Positions 6,310 to 16,800 of a stretch of 64,000 nucleotides of DNA are shown here, piece by piece (position 1 is the first letter of the stretch; each line of letters starts with the position of its first letter). Origin of the DNA: Merdicola sp963557785 (lineage in GTDB: Bacteria; Bacillota; Clostridia; TANB77; CAG-508). A program made the position numbers and the translations under genes. Location of the stretch: contig CAUWBF010000002.1 of NCBI GenBank assembly GCA_963557785.1, forward strand, positions 137,342-201,341, written 5' to 3'. Under the pieces are notes generated by a model. It was given only the letters and a program-made list of their open reading frames with translations, did not search any database and was not told where the DNA came from.

Positions 6310-7797
6310 ATGAACCTTAAAAGCATTTTATTAGGTATAGAAGGAATAAAAGCTAGAGGAAATGTAGATATAGATATTAATTCAATAGAGGATGACTCAA
6401 GAAATATAAAAAAAGGAGATTTATTCTTTGCGATAAAAGGATTTTTAGTAGATGGTGCACAATATATAGATGATGCTATTAAAAATGGTGCACAGGCTGT
6501 AGTGGTTGGAGAAGATACAGATTATAAGTCTTTAAACATACCAGATAATGTAACTTTAATTGTTGTGCCAGATAATAGGAAAGCAATGGCAATAGCTGCA
6601 TGCAACTTTTATAATCATCCTTCAAAAAAATTTAAATTAATAGGTGTAACAGGCACTAAAGGAAAAACAACAACAACATATATGATTAAAGAAATTTGTG
6701 AAAAGCAAGGTTATAAGGTTGGACTAATAGGAACAATAGCAAATTATGTAGCAGGAACATCTTTAGGAGACAGTGACAGAACTACTCCAGAAAGTATAAA
6801 ATTACAAAGATTATTTGCAAAAATGGTAGAAGCTAAATGTGATGTTGTGGTTATGGAAGTATCATCACAAAGCTTAAAATTAAATAGAGTATATGGATCA
6901 GATTTTGATATAGGAGTGTTTACTAATTTATCAGAAGATCACATTAGTCCAAAAGAGCATCCAAACATGAACGATTATTTTGAATCTAAATGTAAATTAT
7001 TTGATATGTGCAAATTTGGATTTGTAAACGCAGACGATATATATTCTCAAAAACTAATAAAAAAAGTAGAAAATTGTGAAATAACAACATATGGAATTGA
7101 TAATTATTGTAATTTATTGGCAAAAGATATAACAATAACAAACTCATATGTAGACTTTAAAGTGAAATTAGGAGATAGAAATGAAAGAGTAAAAACAGAT
7201 ATACCAGGAAGATTTAGTGTATATAACTCTTTAGCTGCAATAGCAGTTACTCAAAAGTTAGGATGTAGTACAGAAAATATTAAAGATGCTTTACTTAACG
7301 TTAAAGTACCAGGTAGATCTGAATTAGTAAATAACAAAAAAGAATTAACAATTATGATAGATTACGCACATTCTCCTGAAAGCTTAGAAAATATACTATC
7401 AGCAGTAAAATCATATACAAGAGGTAGGGTAATATCTGTATTTGGTTGTGGTGGAGATAGAGATACAACTAAAAGACCTATTATGGGTGAGATTTCAGGA
7501 AGAATAGCTGATTTTACAATAATAACATCTGACAATCCAAGAACAGAGAATCCAGAATTAATAGTAAAAGCTATAGAAGAAGGAATTAAAAAGACAAAAG
7601 GAAATTATAAGGCAATAGTAGATAGAACTGAAGCTATAAAAGAAGCTATAAAAATGGCTAATAAGACGGATATAATAGTTCTTGCAGGAAAAGGACATGA
7701 ACCATACCAAGAAATTAATGGAGAGAAATATCCTTTTGACGAAAGAATAATTGTAAATGATATAATAGACGAAATGATTGAAAGTGAAAAAAAATAA
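6310..7797 (+). CDS. murE: UDP-MurNAc-tripeptide synthetase
   Basis: A 495-residue Mur ligase, of usual length. It adds the third stem-peptide residue to UDP-MurNAc-L-Ala-D-Glu in the cytoplasm, using ATP. The ATP-binding loop GVTGTKGKTTT is near residue 115. The substrate-specificity motif reads DNPR (SDNPRTENP, near residue 408), which in this family marks meso-diaminopimelate as the amino acid added; lysine enzymes lack it. Catalytic GHEPYQ and the C-terminal domain are present. The start follows a GAAGGGAG Shine-Dalgarno. It is the first gene of the murE-mraY-spoVE-murG run. Confidence 0.97.
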   Translation: MNLKSILLGIEGIKARGNVDIDINSIEDDSRNIKKGDLFFAIKGFLVDGAQYIDDAIKNGAQAVVVGEDTDYKSLNIPDNVTLIVVPDNRKAMAIAACNFYNHPSKKFKLIGVTGTKGKTTTTYMIKEICEKQGYKVGLIGTIANYVAGTSLGDSDRTTPESIKLQRLFAKMVEAKCDVVVMEVSSQSLKLNRVYGSDFDIGVFTNLSEDHISPKEHPNMNDYFESKCKLFDMCKFGFVNADDIYSQKLIKKVENCEITTYGIDNYCNLLAKDITITNSYVDFKVKLGDRNERVKTDIPGRFSVYNSLAAIAVTQKLGCSTENIKDALLNVKVPGRSELVNNKKELTIMIDYAHSPESLENILSAVKSYTRGRVISVFGCGGDRDTTKRPIMGEISGRIADFTIITSDNPRTENPELIVKAIEEGIKKTKGNYKAIVDRTEAIKEAIKMANKTDIIVLAGKGHEPYQEINGEKYPFDERIIVNDIIDEMIESEKK

Positions 7798-7834
7798 AGT
7801 AACGTAAGAAAACAGATAGTAAAGGGTGATATGA

Positions 7835-8815
7835 TTGAATTTCCAGATTAAACTGTTACTTTTAACTTTCTTTGTTACAGTAGTATTTTCTTTATTAATA
7901 ATACCGATACTTAGAAAATTAAAAGTTGGACAGATTGAGAGGACGGATGGGCCTCAATCACATTTAAAAAAACAAGGAACTCCAACAATGGGTGGAATAA
8001 TAATGATAATAGGTATAACTGTTATTACAATAGCTGTTGCATATTATTATTATCAAAAAGGAAATGTAGAAGTAGCTATTAAAATTCTACCACTATTATT
8101 TGCTTCAATAGGATTTGGAATCGTAGGTTTTATAGATGACTTTAAAAAATTAGTATTAAAAAATACAACAGGTTTAAAGCCAGCATATAAAATGTTAGGA
8201 TTACTTATAATATCTGTATCCTATACAATATATTTAATAAAAGTTTTAAGAATAGGAACAGATACATATATACCATTTATAAAAGAATATATAGAGATTC
8301 CAGTATGGATATATATACCAGCAGCAATTTTTGTTATGCTTGCTACAACAAATGCTGTTAATCTAACTGATGGCGTAGATGGATTATCTACAAGTGTAAC
8401 AACTATAATAATTACATGCCTAACAGTTATAGGAATAATATTTGACGTAAAAGAGATAATTTTATTTGGATGTATTGTATGCGGTAGCAATTTGGCATTT
8501 TTATTATTTAATCTCCATCCAGCGAAAATTATGATGGGAGATACAGGGTCCCTTTTACTTGGAGGAGTTATTGCAAGTATAGCGTTATATTTAAAATTAC
8601 CATTATTATTAATAGTAATAGCAATGGTACCAGTTTTAGAAACTGTATCTGTAATTTTACAGGTAACATATTTTAAATTGACTAGAAAAAGATTATTTAA
8701 AATGGCACCATTACACCATCATTTTGAATTATCAGGATGGAATGAAAACAAAGTAGTATCTGTATTTAGTATAGTTACATTAATATTTTGTGTTATAGGT
8801 TTAAATAGTATATAA
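7835..8815 (+). CDS. mraY: Phospho-MurNAc-pentapeptide transferase
   Basis: A 326-residue multi-spanning membrane enzyme that transfers phospho-MurNAc-pentapeptide to undecaprenyl phosphate, giving lipid I. Family motifs are all present: GTPTMGG, the DDFKK region (IDDFKKL), NAVNLTDGVDGL and the histidine motif APLHHHFEL near the C-terminus. The start is TTG, placed behind AAAGGGTGAT. An ATG four bases earlier is in another frame and closes after six codons. murD, often found next, is absent here; spoVE follows after 12 bases. Confidence 0.97.
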   Translation: MNFQIKLLLLTFFVTVVFSLLIIPILRKLKVGQIERTDGPQSHLKKQGTPTMGGIIMIIGITVITIAVAYYYYQKGNVEVAIKILPLLFASIGFGIVGFIDDFKKLVLKNTTGLKPAYKMLGLLIISVSYTIYLIKVLRIGTDTYIPFIKEYIEIPVWIYIPAAIFVMLATTNAVNLTDGVDGLSTSVTTIIITCLTVIGIIFDVKEIILFGCIVCGSNLAFLLFNLHPAKIMMGDTGSLLLGGVIASIALYLKLPLLLIVIAMVPVLETVSVILQVTYFKLTRKRLFKMAPLHHHFELSGWNENKVVSVFSIVTLIFCVIGLNSI

Positions 8816-8827
8816 AGGAGAAAAAAT

Positions 8828-9952
8828 ATGGCAACTAAAGCAAATAAAAATTCAAATTTTGCAAATAAGCAATTTGATTTTATATTACTTATAACAGTAA
8901 TTATATTATTAGCGTTAGGACTAATAATGGTTTTATCTGCTAGTTCTCCTTCAGCCCTTGCAGAAACAGGGGATGATAGTTATGTGTATTTTAGAAAACA
9001 GGGAATATTTGCAATAATAGGAATAATTGCAATGCTATTCATTTCAAAAATTGACTATAGAAAATACAAAAAATTTGGAAAACTAGCATATGCAGGTTCA
9101 GTAGTACTATTACTTATGGTACTTATTCCACATATAGGAGTTGAAGCCGGCGGTGCAAAAAGATGGATAAAGATTGGAATTCAATTTCAACCATCAGAAG
9201 TAGCAAAGATAGGACTCATAATATTTTATGCAGCATATTTATCTAATCATATTAAGGAAATTGGGAATTTTAAAGATGGATTTATAAAACCATTTTTAAT
9301 ATTAGCTCCAATTGCACTTATATTAATATTAGTTCAAGATCATCTTAGTGCAACAATTATAATTGTTATGGTTGTAGCAATAATGATGCTTACTGCTGGA
9401 AGTAAGTTAAGATATTTTTTAAGTATAGGTTCATTAGGAGCAGTAGGTGGTGTTGGAGCGTTATATTTACTTGCCAAATATACAGATAAAGGTGCATTTA
9501 GAATTGCAAGAATAACATCATTCTTAAATCCATGGGCTGACAAACAAGGAGATGGTTGGCAAATAATCCAAAGTTTATATGCAATAGGTTCAGGTGGATT
9601 ATTCGGAGTTGGATTAGGAGAAAGTAAACAAAAATATTTATACATATCAGAACCGCATAATGACTTTATATTTGCAGTTTTAGCCGAAGAATTAGGCTTT
9701 ATAGGTTGTGTGATTGTTGTTGCACTATTTGCAGTATTTATATGGAGAGGAATATTAATAGCAATGAAAGCTCCAGATACTTTTGGAAGTTTAGTTGCAA
9801 TGGGAATAACATCTTTAATAGGACTTCAAGCAATAATAAATATAGCTGTTGTAACATCATCAATGCCAGTTACAGGAATGCCATTACCATTCTTTAGTTA
9901 TGGTGGTACTTCACTACTTATATTATTATGTTCAGTTCGGAGTCTTACTTAA
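8828..9952 (+). CDS. spoVE: SEDS peptidoglycan polymerase SpoVE/FtsW, 3' end frameshifted
   Basis: A 374-residue frame with about ten membrane segments. SEDS proteins polymerise lipid II together with a class B PBP; beside spoVD the likely role is spore cortex synthesis. The family motifs GGAKRWIKIG, QPSEVAKIG, VQDHLSATI and PFFSYGGTSLL are present. The frame ends CSVRSLT and stops at 9952. Dropping one T of the pair at 9936-9937 gives CSVGVLLNISRAGSKV and a stop at 9978-9980, which is exactly the conserved SEDS C-terminus. So the gene carries a one-base insertion, or the sequence an error. The start follows an AAAGGAG Shine-Dalgarno. SpoVE is preferred over FtsW by context only. Confidence 0.93.
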   Translation: MATKANKNSNFANKQFDFILLITVIILLALGLIMVLSASSPSALAETGDDSYVYFRKQGIFAIIGIIAMLFISKIDYRKYKKFGKLAYAGSVVLLLMVLIPHIGVEAGGAKRWIKIGIQFQPSEVAKIGLIIFYAAYLSNHIKEIGNFKDGFIKPFLILAPIALILILVQDHLSATIIIVMVVAIMMLTAGSKLRYFLSIGSLGAVGGVGALYLLAKYTDKGAFRIARITSFLNPWADKQGDGWQIIQSLYAIGSGGLFGVGLGESKQKYLYISEPHNDFIFAVLAEELGFIGCVIVVALFAVFIWRGILIAMKAPDTFGSLVAMGITSLIGLQAIINIAVVTSSMPVTGMPLPFFSYGGTSLLILLCSVRSLT

Positions 9953-9980
9953 CATATCTAGAGCAGGCTCAAAAGTATAA
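9936..9980 (+). pseudogene. Frameshifted 3' end of spoVE
   Basis: In the +1 frame these bases encode GVLLNISRAGSKV and a stop, the normal end of a SEDS protein. They are out of frame with the upstream gene because of one extra T at 9936-9937. Confidence 0.8.
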
Positions 9981-10002
9981 CAAATGAAAATCGGAGGTAG
10001 AA

Positions 10003-11127
10003 ATGAAAGTATTAATTGCAGCAGCAGGAACAGGTGGACATATTAATCCAGCAATAGCAATTGCTAATAAAATAAAGGAAAAAAATCCTAAAGCTAAAAT
10101 AATATTCGTAGGTACTAATAGAGGTTTAGAAAATGATTTAGTTCCAAGGGCAGGATATGAACTAGAAAAGATAGATGTTTATGGAATAACCAAACAAATA
10201 TCAATAAGCAATATGAAAAAAATGTTAAAAACATTAAAAAGTTATAGTCAGGCTAAAAAATTAATTAAAAAAATAGAACCAGATTTAGTAGTAGGAACAG
10301 GAGGATATATTTGTGGACCGATATGTTTAGCCGCTACAAAAAATAAAATTCCAGTAGTATTACATGAAAGTAATGCATTCCCAGGGATGACAGTAAAAAT
10401 GCTATCTAAAAAAGTAAATAAAATATTGTTAGGATTTGAAGATGCTAAACAAAGATTGCCTAAAGCTAAAAAATTAGTAGTTACGGGTACTCCTACAAAA
10501 TTTATAGGTTTAGAATTATCTGAAACAGAAATTAATGAAAAAAAGGAAGAATTAGGATTTAATTCAGATTTACCGTTAATTTTAGTATTTGGTGGTAGTC
10601 AAGGTGCAAAAGCAATAAATGAAACTATTATAAATATAATAGAAAAGAAAATGAACTCAAGTTATCAAATATTGTGGGCATCGGGGCCAAAGCAATATGA
10701 TGTAATAAAAGAAGAATTAGAAAATAAAAACATCAATATAAATAATATTAAAAACGTAAAAATTCTTCCATACATATATAATATGGAAGAAGTAATGAAA
10801 ATATCAGATTTAATAGTTAGTAGAAGTGGTGCAATGACAATAACTGAAATTGCTATTTCTAGAAAACCCGCAATATTTATACCATTGCCAAGTAGATCTG
10901 CTAATAGGCAAGAAGATAATGCAAGAGCTATGGAAAAATTAAATGCGGCAAAAGTAATAATTAATGAAGATATAAACGCAGAAGTATTAAATAAGACAAT
11001 AAATGAAATAATATCAGATAAAGCATATATGAAAAAAATGGGAGATAATGCTAAAATAATAGCAACAAAAAATGTTGAAGATAAAATATATGATGAATTA
11101 AAAGAATATATAGAAAAAGTGCAATAA
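10003..11127 (+). CDS. murG: UDP-GlcNAc:lipid I N-acetylglucosaminyltransferase
   Basis: A 374-residue peripheral membrane GT-B glycosyltransferase that turns lipid I into lipid II at the inner face of the membrane. N-terminal glycine motif AAGTGGHINPA, acceptor-site GTGGYICGP, HESNAFPG, second-domain GGSQGAKAIN and the donor-site SRSGAMTITE are all present. The start follows CGGAGG, 23 bases after the restored end of spoVE. The stop codon is within the hairpin of the terminator. Confidence 0.97.
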   Translation: MKVLIAAAGTGGHINPAIAIANKIKEKNPKAKIIFVGTNRGLENDLVPRAGYELEKIDVYGITKQISISNMKKMLKTLKSYSQAKKLIKKIEPDLVVGTGGYICGPICLAATKNKIPVVLHESNAFPGMTVKMLSKKVNKILLGFEDAKQRLPKAKKLVVTGTPTKFIGLELSETEINEKKEELGFNSDLPLILVFGGSQGAKAINETIINIIEKKMNSSYQILWASGPKQYDVIKEELENKNININNIKNVKILPYIYNMEEVMKISDLIVSRSGAMTITEIAISRKPAIFIPLPSRSANRQEDNARAMEKLNAAKVIINEDINAEVLNKTINEIISDKAYMKKMGDNAKIIATKNVEDKIYDELKEYIEKVQ

Positions 11128-11146
11128 TATATTTGCACTTTTTTAT
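11115..11146 (+). terminator. Terminator of the mur block
   Basis: AAAAGTGCAA (11115-11124) pairs with TTGCACTTTT (11133-11142), followed by T. The 3' end of murG and its stop lie inside the hairpin. Confidence 0.85.
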
Positions 11147-11313
11147 ATTTTTATTACAAAAATCAAATAATGAAATACATATTGTAAATTGTTAAATTAA
11201 TTAGTCGAAAAATAAGATAATATGCCAATTATAGACGTTCGAAAATCCTTGAAGTAGTAAAATAAATAATATATCATTTAATATGCTAAAAATATTTAAG
11301 GGGGAAAGTACGA

Positions 11314-11610
11314 ATGAAAAAATTTTATGGTGGAATTTTTATGGATAAAGATAAGTTAAAAAAAGTAGGAATATTTTATCCTATAAAAATTGAATATTAT
11401 AAAATAAAAGAAGAAGGAAAAATAGATATTTTTGGAGTTGAAGTAATAAAAACGGAATATAAAAATGATATGGTATCAATAGAAAAAGAAAAAATAAATA
11501 GAATAACAGATGATGAAAACGAAGCAAATCATATATTAGATTTATTAAAGGAAAATGAGGTAACTCCAATAATAGCAAAAGAAGTGGTACAAGATTATAT
11601 AAAGTGCTAA
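11314..11610 (+). CDS. DUF6514-like small protein
   Basis: A 98-residue protein of unknown function. The pattern (YYKIKEE, GVEVIKTEY, alternating charged strand, and the C-terminal ENEVTPIIAKEVVQDYI) resembles the DUF6514 proteins of Clostridia. No membrane segment or known catalytic motif is seen. The start is behind a strong AAGGGGGAAAG Shine-Dalgarno; a second in-frame ATG at 11341 lacks one. It is a single gene between terminators and the topA promoter. The 186 bases upstream are A+T-rich with no other feature I can support. Confidence 0.7.
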   Translation: MKKFYGGIFMDKDKLKKVGIFYPIKIEYYKIKEEGKIDIFGVEVIKTEYKNDMVSIEKEKINRITDDENEANHILDLLKENEVTPIIAKEVVQDYIKC

Positions 11611-11639
11611 TAATTATTTTAGTAAATTTAACAAATGAC

Positions 11640-11668
11640 TTGAAAAAATAATTAATATAGTCTAGAAT
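11640..11668 (+). promoter_or_regulatory. Promoter of topA
   Basis: TTGAAA (11640-11645), 17-base spacer, TAGAAT (11663-11668), 32 bases before the topA start codon. Confidence 0.6.
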
Positions 11669-11700
11669 ACATTATGACATTGAGCAAGAAAGGAGTAACT

Positions 11701-13779
11701 ATGGCAGATAAATTAATAATAGTTGAATCACCAGCTAAGGCTAATACAATAAAGAAATTTTTAGGTGGAAATGTAAAAGTAATTGCATCAATGGGTCATA
11801 TAAGAGATTTACCTAAATCATCATTAGGTATAGACGTAGATAATGATTTCGAACCAAAATATATAAATATTAGAGGAAAGGGAGATTTAATAAAATCTTT
11901 AAAGAAAGAAGCAAAGAATGCAAAAAAAGTTTATCTTGCAACTGACCCTGACCGCGAGGGAGAAGCTATAGCTTGGCATTTGGCACATATATTAGAAATT
12001 TCAGAAGAAGATATTTCAAGAGTAACATTTAATGAGATAACCAAAACAGCTGTACAAAAAGCAATTAAAGAACCAAGAAAAATAGATATAAATTTAGTTG
12101 ATGCTCAACAAGCAAGAAGAGTTATAGATAGAATAGTTGGATACAAAATGAGTCCAGTTTTATGGAAAAAAGTAAAAAGAGGACTTTCAGCAGGAAGAGT
12201 TCAATCTGTAGCAGTAAAACTAATAGTAGATAGAGAAGAAGAAATAGAAAAATTTATTCCAAAAGAGTATTGGAACATATATGTTACTCTATCTGATAAA
12301 AGCACAAAAAAATCTTTTGAAGCAAAATTTTATGGAAAAGATAATAAAAAAATAGAAATAAATTCTAAAAATCAAGTAGATAAAATTTTAGAAGATATAA
12401 AAAATGAGAAATATATAGTAAAAGATATTAAAAAAGGTGAAAAGAAAAGAACGCCAGCGCCTCCTTTTACAACTAGTACAATGCAACAAGAAGCTTCAAG
12501 AAAATTAGGATTCACATTAAAGAAAACAATGTCTGTAGCACAAGGATTATATGAAGGTGTCAAAATAGAAGGAAAAGGAACAGTTGGACTTATAACTTAT
12601 ATGAGAACTGACTCTACTAGAATTTCAGAAGAAGCAAGAAAAGCGATAAAAGAGCAAATTATAAATAAATACGGAGAAGAGTACTATGAAAATAGATACT
12701 ATAAAACAAAAGCAGATTCACAAGATGCTCATGAAGCTATAAGACCTACATATGCTGATTTAGATCCAGATAAAATAAAAGCTTCTTTAACAAATGACCA
12801 ATATAAATTATATAAACTAATTTATAATAGATTTACAGCAAGCCAAATGGCACCAGCTATATACGATACAATTGCAGTAACTATAGATGTAAACAAGTAT
12901 GATTTTAAAGCAAGTGGTCAATCAATTAAGTTTAAGGGATTTATGACTTTATATGTAGAAGGAACTGATGAGCAAGAAGAGGAAGAAAATAGTCAAATTC
13001 CTAAATTAGAACTTAATCAAGAATTAAAGAAAGAAAAGATAGATGCTAAACAAAGTTTTACAGAGCCACCAGCAAGATACACAGAAGCAAGTTTAGTAAA
13101 AGCACTAGAAGAGAAAGGAATTGGAAGACCAAGTACTTATTCTCCTACTATAACAACTATTTTAGAAAGAAGATACATTGAAAAAGTGCAGAAACAATTG
13201 ATTCCTACAGATTTAGGAAAGATTGTTAACAAACTACTTACAGAAAATTTTGAAGATGTAATAAATGTTGAGTTTACCGCTAAAATAGAGGATGAATTTG
13301 ATAATATTGCAGAAGGTAAAGAAGAATGGAAAAAAATGGTGAGAAACTTCTATGAACCATTCGAAGTTGAAGTCGAAAAAGTAGAAAAAGAATTAGAACA
13401 TGTTGAACTTGTGGAAGAAGTATCAGATGTACCATGTGAAAAATGTGGTAGAATGATGGTAATAAAATATGGTAGATATGGTAAATTTTTAGCATGTCCT
13501 GGATATCCAGAATGTAAAAATGCAAAACCTTTTGTAGAAACAATAGATGTACCTTGCCCAAAATGTGGTGCAAAAGTACAAATAAGAAAAACAAAAAGAA
13601 GAAGAAATTATTATATTTGTGAAAATAATCCAAATAGTTGTGACTATATTTCTTGGAATAAACCAAAATTAGGGGAAGTATGGAATCCAGAAAATGAAGA
13701 AAAAGTAGAGACAGAAGAAAGAAAAGAAAAGAAGACGAGAACCAAAAAAAAGACAACAACTAAAAAAACAAAAAAATAA
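11701..13779 (+). CDS. topA: DNA topoisomerase I
   Basis: A 692-residue type IA topoisomerase that relaxes negative supercoils. The TOPRIM domain starts at once (LIIVESPAKANTIKKF; acidic DPDREGEA near residue 82). The active-site tyrosine is in GLITYMRTDSTR near residue 300. Two C-terminal zinc ribbons follow (CEKCG...CPGYPEC and CPKCG...C...C), then a lysine-rich tail. The start at 11701 is chosen because AAGAAAGGAG precedes it and MADKLIIVE is the family N-terminus. An upstream in-frame ATG at 11674 would add nine unconserved residues. Confidence 0.97.
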   Translation: MADKLIIVESPAKANTIKKFLGGNVKVIASMGHIRDLPKSSLGIDVDNDFEPKYINIRGKGDLIKSLKKEAKNAKKVYLATDPDREGEAIAWHLAHILEISEEDISRVTFNEITKTAVQKAIKEPRKIDINLVDAQQARRVIDRIVGYKMSPVLWKKVKRGLSAGRVQSVAVKLIVDREEEIEKFIPKEYWNIYVTLSDKSTKKSFEAKFYGKDNKKIEINSKNQVDKILEDIKNEKYIVKDIKKGEKKRTPAPPFTTSTMQQEASRKLGFTLKKTMSVAQGLYEGVKIEGKGTVGLITYMRTDSTRISEEARKAIKEQIINKYGEEYYENRYYKTKADSQDAHEAIRPTYADLDPDKIKASLTNDQYKLYKLIYNRFTASQMAPAIYDTIAVTIDVNKYDFKASGQSIKFKGFMTLYVEGTDEQEEEENSQIPKLELNQELKKEKIDAKQSFTEPPARYTEASLVKALEEKGIGRPSTYSPTITTILERRYIEKVQKQLIPTDLGKIVNKLLTENFEDVINVEFTAKIEDEFDNIAEGKEEWKKMVRNFYEPFEVEVEKVEKELEHVELVEEVSDVPCEKCGRMMVIKYGRYGKFLACPGYPECKNAKPFVETIDVPCPKCGAKVQIRKTKRRRNYYICENNPNSCDYISWNKPKLGEVWNPENEEKVETEERKEKKTRTKKKTTTKKTKK

Positions 13780-13796
13780 ATTTGATATAATAACTT

Positions 13797-13829
13797 AAAA
13801 ACTCTAGCAATGAAAGCTAGAGTTTTTAA
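13797..13829 (+). terminator. Terminator of topA
   Basis: AAAAACTCTAGC (13797-13808) pairs perfectly with GCTAGAGTTTTT (13816-13827). Confidence 0.9.
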
Positions 13830-13837
13830 TATTGCTA

Positions 13838-13866
13838 TTGTTAATTTTTTAAAAATATAGTATAAT
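13838..13866 (+). promoter_or_regulatory. Promoter of the SNF2 helicase gene
   Basis: TTGTTA (13838-13843), 17-base spacer, TATAAT (13861-13866). Confidence 0.6.
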
Positions 13867-13899
13867 AACTATTTGAAAATCGAAGATAGGGGTTAATAT

Positions 13900-16800
13900 A
13901 TGTTTGTAAGTGATGAAATTGTAAATGAATTATATGAAGGAGCAGGAGAAACTAGATATAAGAAGGCAGACAATTTGCATAAAAATTCAAAAGTAAAGAT
14001 AACAAAAGTTATTTATGAGAATAAAAATAACTTTGATTTGCATGGAGTAGTTACTGATAATGAAACTACATACGACACATATATAAATGTAAAATCAGGA
14101 GAGATTGAAAATTTAGAATGTACATGTCCAGATAATAATAAAAATTATTGTACATGTGCTCATATATTAGCAACTATGTTAGAATTTGTAAATAATAGTG
14201 TTTATGAAGAATTATATGCTGGTGCAGCAAGATTAGAAAAGAAAAGCGAAAATGTAAGAAAAAATGTTGATTATAGAAGTTTTAAACAAATATTAAATAC
14301 TTTTTATAATGATGAAATAGAAATAGAAGCTAAAAATGATGATATAGTTAAAGGAAATCATAAGATTAAGATATATCCTAAAATAATCTTCGATAAATTC
14401 TATAAAGAGATAAAAATAGAGTTTAAATTAGGAGAAGAAAAACTATATAAAATTAAAAGTTTACCAGAATTCTATGAGAAATTCCTTAATAAAGAAAAAG
14501 GAAAATATGGATCAAAACTAGAATTTGTTCATACAAAAGAAAACTTTGATGAATCAAGTCAAGAATTATTAGATTTTATATTAAAGCATGCAGAAATAAT
14601 AAAATATGTAAATAGCAGTGGAAATGCTGGATATAGATATTATGGAAAAGTTTTAAGTGATAATTGTATTATATTAAGTAATACTGCAATGGATGAATTT
14701 TTTGCAATGGTGCAAGGAAGAATAATTGAATTTCAAGAAGATGGAGAAGTAAAAGAAGTTGAATTTATAGAAGAAGCTCCAGACATAAAATTCAATTTAG
14801 AGCAAATAAATATGGATGAGTTTATTTTAGAGCCAACTATAGAATCATTTGATTATTCTATATTAGAAGGAAAAGAATATATATATATATTATTAGAAAA
14901 TAAACTATATAAAACAGATAAAGAATATAAAAATACAGTTTTAAAATTATTAGATGTATTTAAAAAGAATTTTACAAGAGAAATCAAATTTAGTAAAAAA
15001 GAGTTGCCAGATTTTTTCTCTCTAGTAGTTCCAAAGCTGAACAACAGTATAATTATTAAAGAAATAGACTCAGAAATAACAGAGAAATATATCCCAAAAG
15101 AACTAAATGTCAAAATATATTTAGACTATGATAAAAACAATTATATTGTTGCCGAAACAAAATTTGCTTATGGAGATATAGAGTTTAATCCTTTAAATGT
15201 AGAAAAAATACCAAATGTTGCAAGAAATATTGTACAAGAAACAAATGCTTTAAATATGTTTAGAAAAACCGGATTTTTATTAGATACAAGTAACTTAAGA
15301 TTTATTCTAGTAAATGATGATGCAATATATAATTTCTTAGCAAATGAAATAGAACTATATATGCAAAAATTTGAAGTACTTGTAACAGATAATTTTAAAA
15401 CAAAAGAAATTAGACAACCGAAACTTGGAAATATTGGTGTTAAAGTTGAAAATAATCTTTTAAATATTGATTTAACTGGACTAGATTTTGATAGAAATGA
15501 ATTAAAAGAAATTTTAAATAAATATAATATAAGAAAAAAATATCATAGATTAAAAGATGGTAGCTTTATAGATCTAGAAAAAAGTGAAGATATTAAATTT
15601 TTAAGTAGTTTAGAAGCAGGTATGGATGTAGACTATAAAGACTTAGAAAGTGGAAAAATAAAAGTTCCAATGTATAGAACTTTATATTTAAATAAATTAT
15701 TAGAAAATATAAATGGAGTTGAAATACAAAAAAATCAAGAATATAAAGAACTAGTAAATAATATATCAAGTAAACAAGAATATGAAGATGTAAAAATACC
15801 AGAAGGACTTAAATGTAAATTAAGATATTATCAAAAAACAGGATATAAATGGTTAAAGATACTAGAACAATATAAATTGGGTGGAATACTTGCTGATGAT
15901 ATGGGACTTGGAAAAACAGTTCAAGTATTAGCATTATTATTAGATTATAAAGAAAATGAAAATCATCCTTTACCTTCTATAGTAATTACGCCAAGTTCTC
16001 TTGCACTAAACTGGAAAAGTGAAATAGAGAAATTTACAGATGGAATGAAAGTTCTAGTAATGGGAGGTACTTTAGAAGATAGAAGGAAAAAAATAGATAA
16101 TATAAATAATTATGATTTAATAATAACTTCATATGATTTATTAAAAAGAGATATTGAATATTATGAAGAAAAAAATTATATATTTAAATATCAAATAGCA
16201 GATGAAGCTCAATACATAAAAAATAGTAATACACAAAATGCAAAAGCATTAAAAAGCATAAATGCACAAATAAAATTTGCTTTGACAGGTACGCCAATAG
16301 AAAATTCGTTAGCAGAACTATGGTCTATATTTGACTATATAATGCCAGGATATTTATTTACTTATAAGAAATTTAAGCAATTATATGAAATTCCAATTAT
16401 AAAAGACAATGATCAAAATATGATAAATAAACTAAAAATGATGATAGAACCATTTGTTTTAAGAAGAGTAAAAAAAGAAGTTCTTAAGGAACTACCTGAA
16501 AAAAGTGTAACTATTTTAAATAGTGAAATGGAAGGTGAGCAACTAAAAATATATATGTCATATCTAGCTCAAGCTAGAAATGAGGCTATTCAAGAAATAA
16601 ATAATAATGGAATAGAAAAATCACAAATAAAAATATTAGCATTACTTACTAGACTTAGACAAATATGTTGTCATCCATCATTATTTATAGAAAATTATAC
16701 AGGTGAAAGTAGTAAATTGAATCAATGTATAGAAATAGTTAAAGATGCAGTAAAAGGTGGACACAAAATATTGATTTTCTCTGGATATACTTCTATGTTT

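Noticed and set aside
11195..11215. A Spo0A-box-like AGTCGAA before the DUF6514-like gene.
   Set aside because: It differs from the consensus TGTCGAA at the first base and stands alone in A+T-rich DNA; chance is likely.
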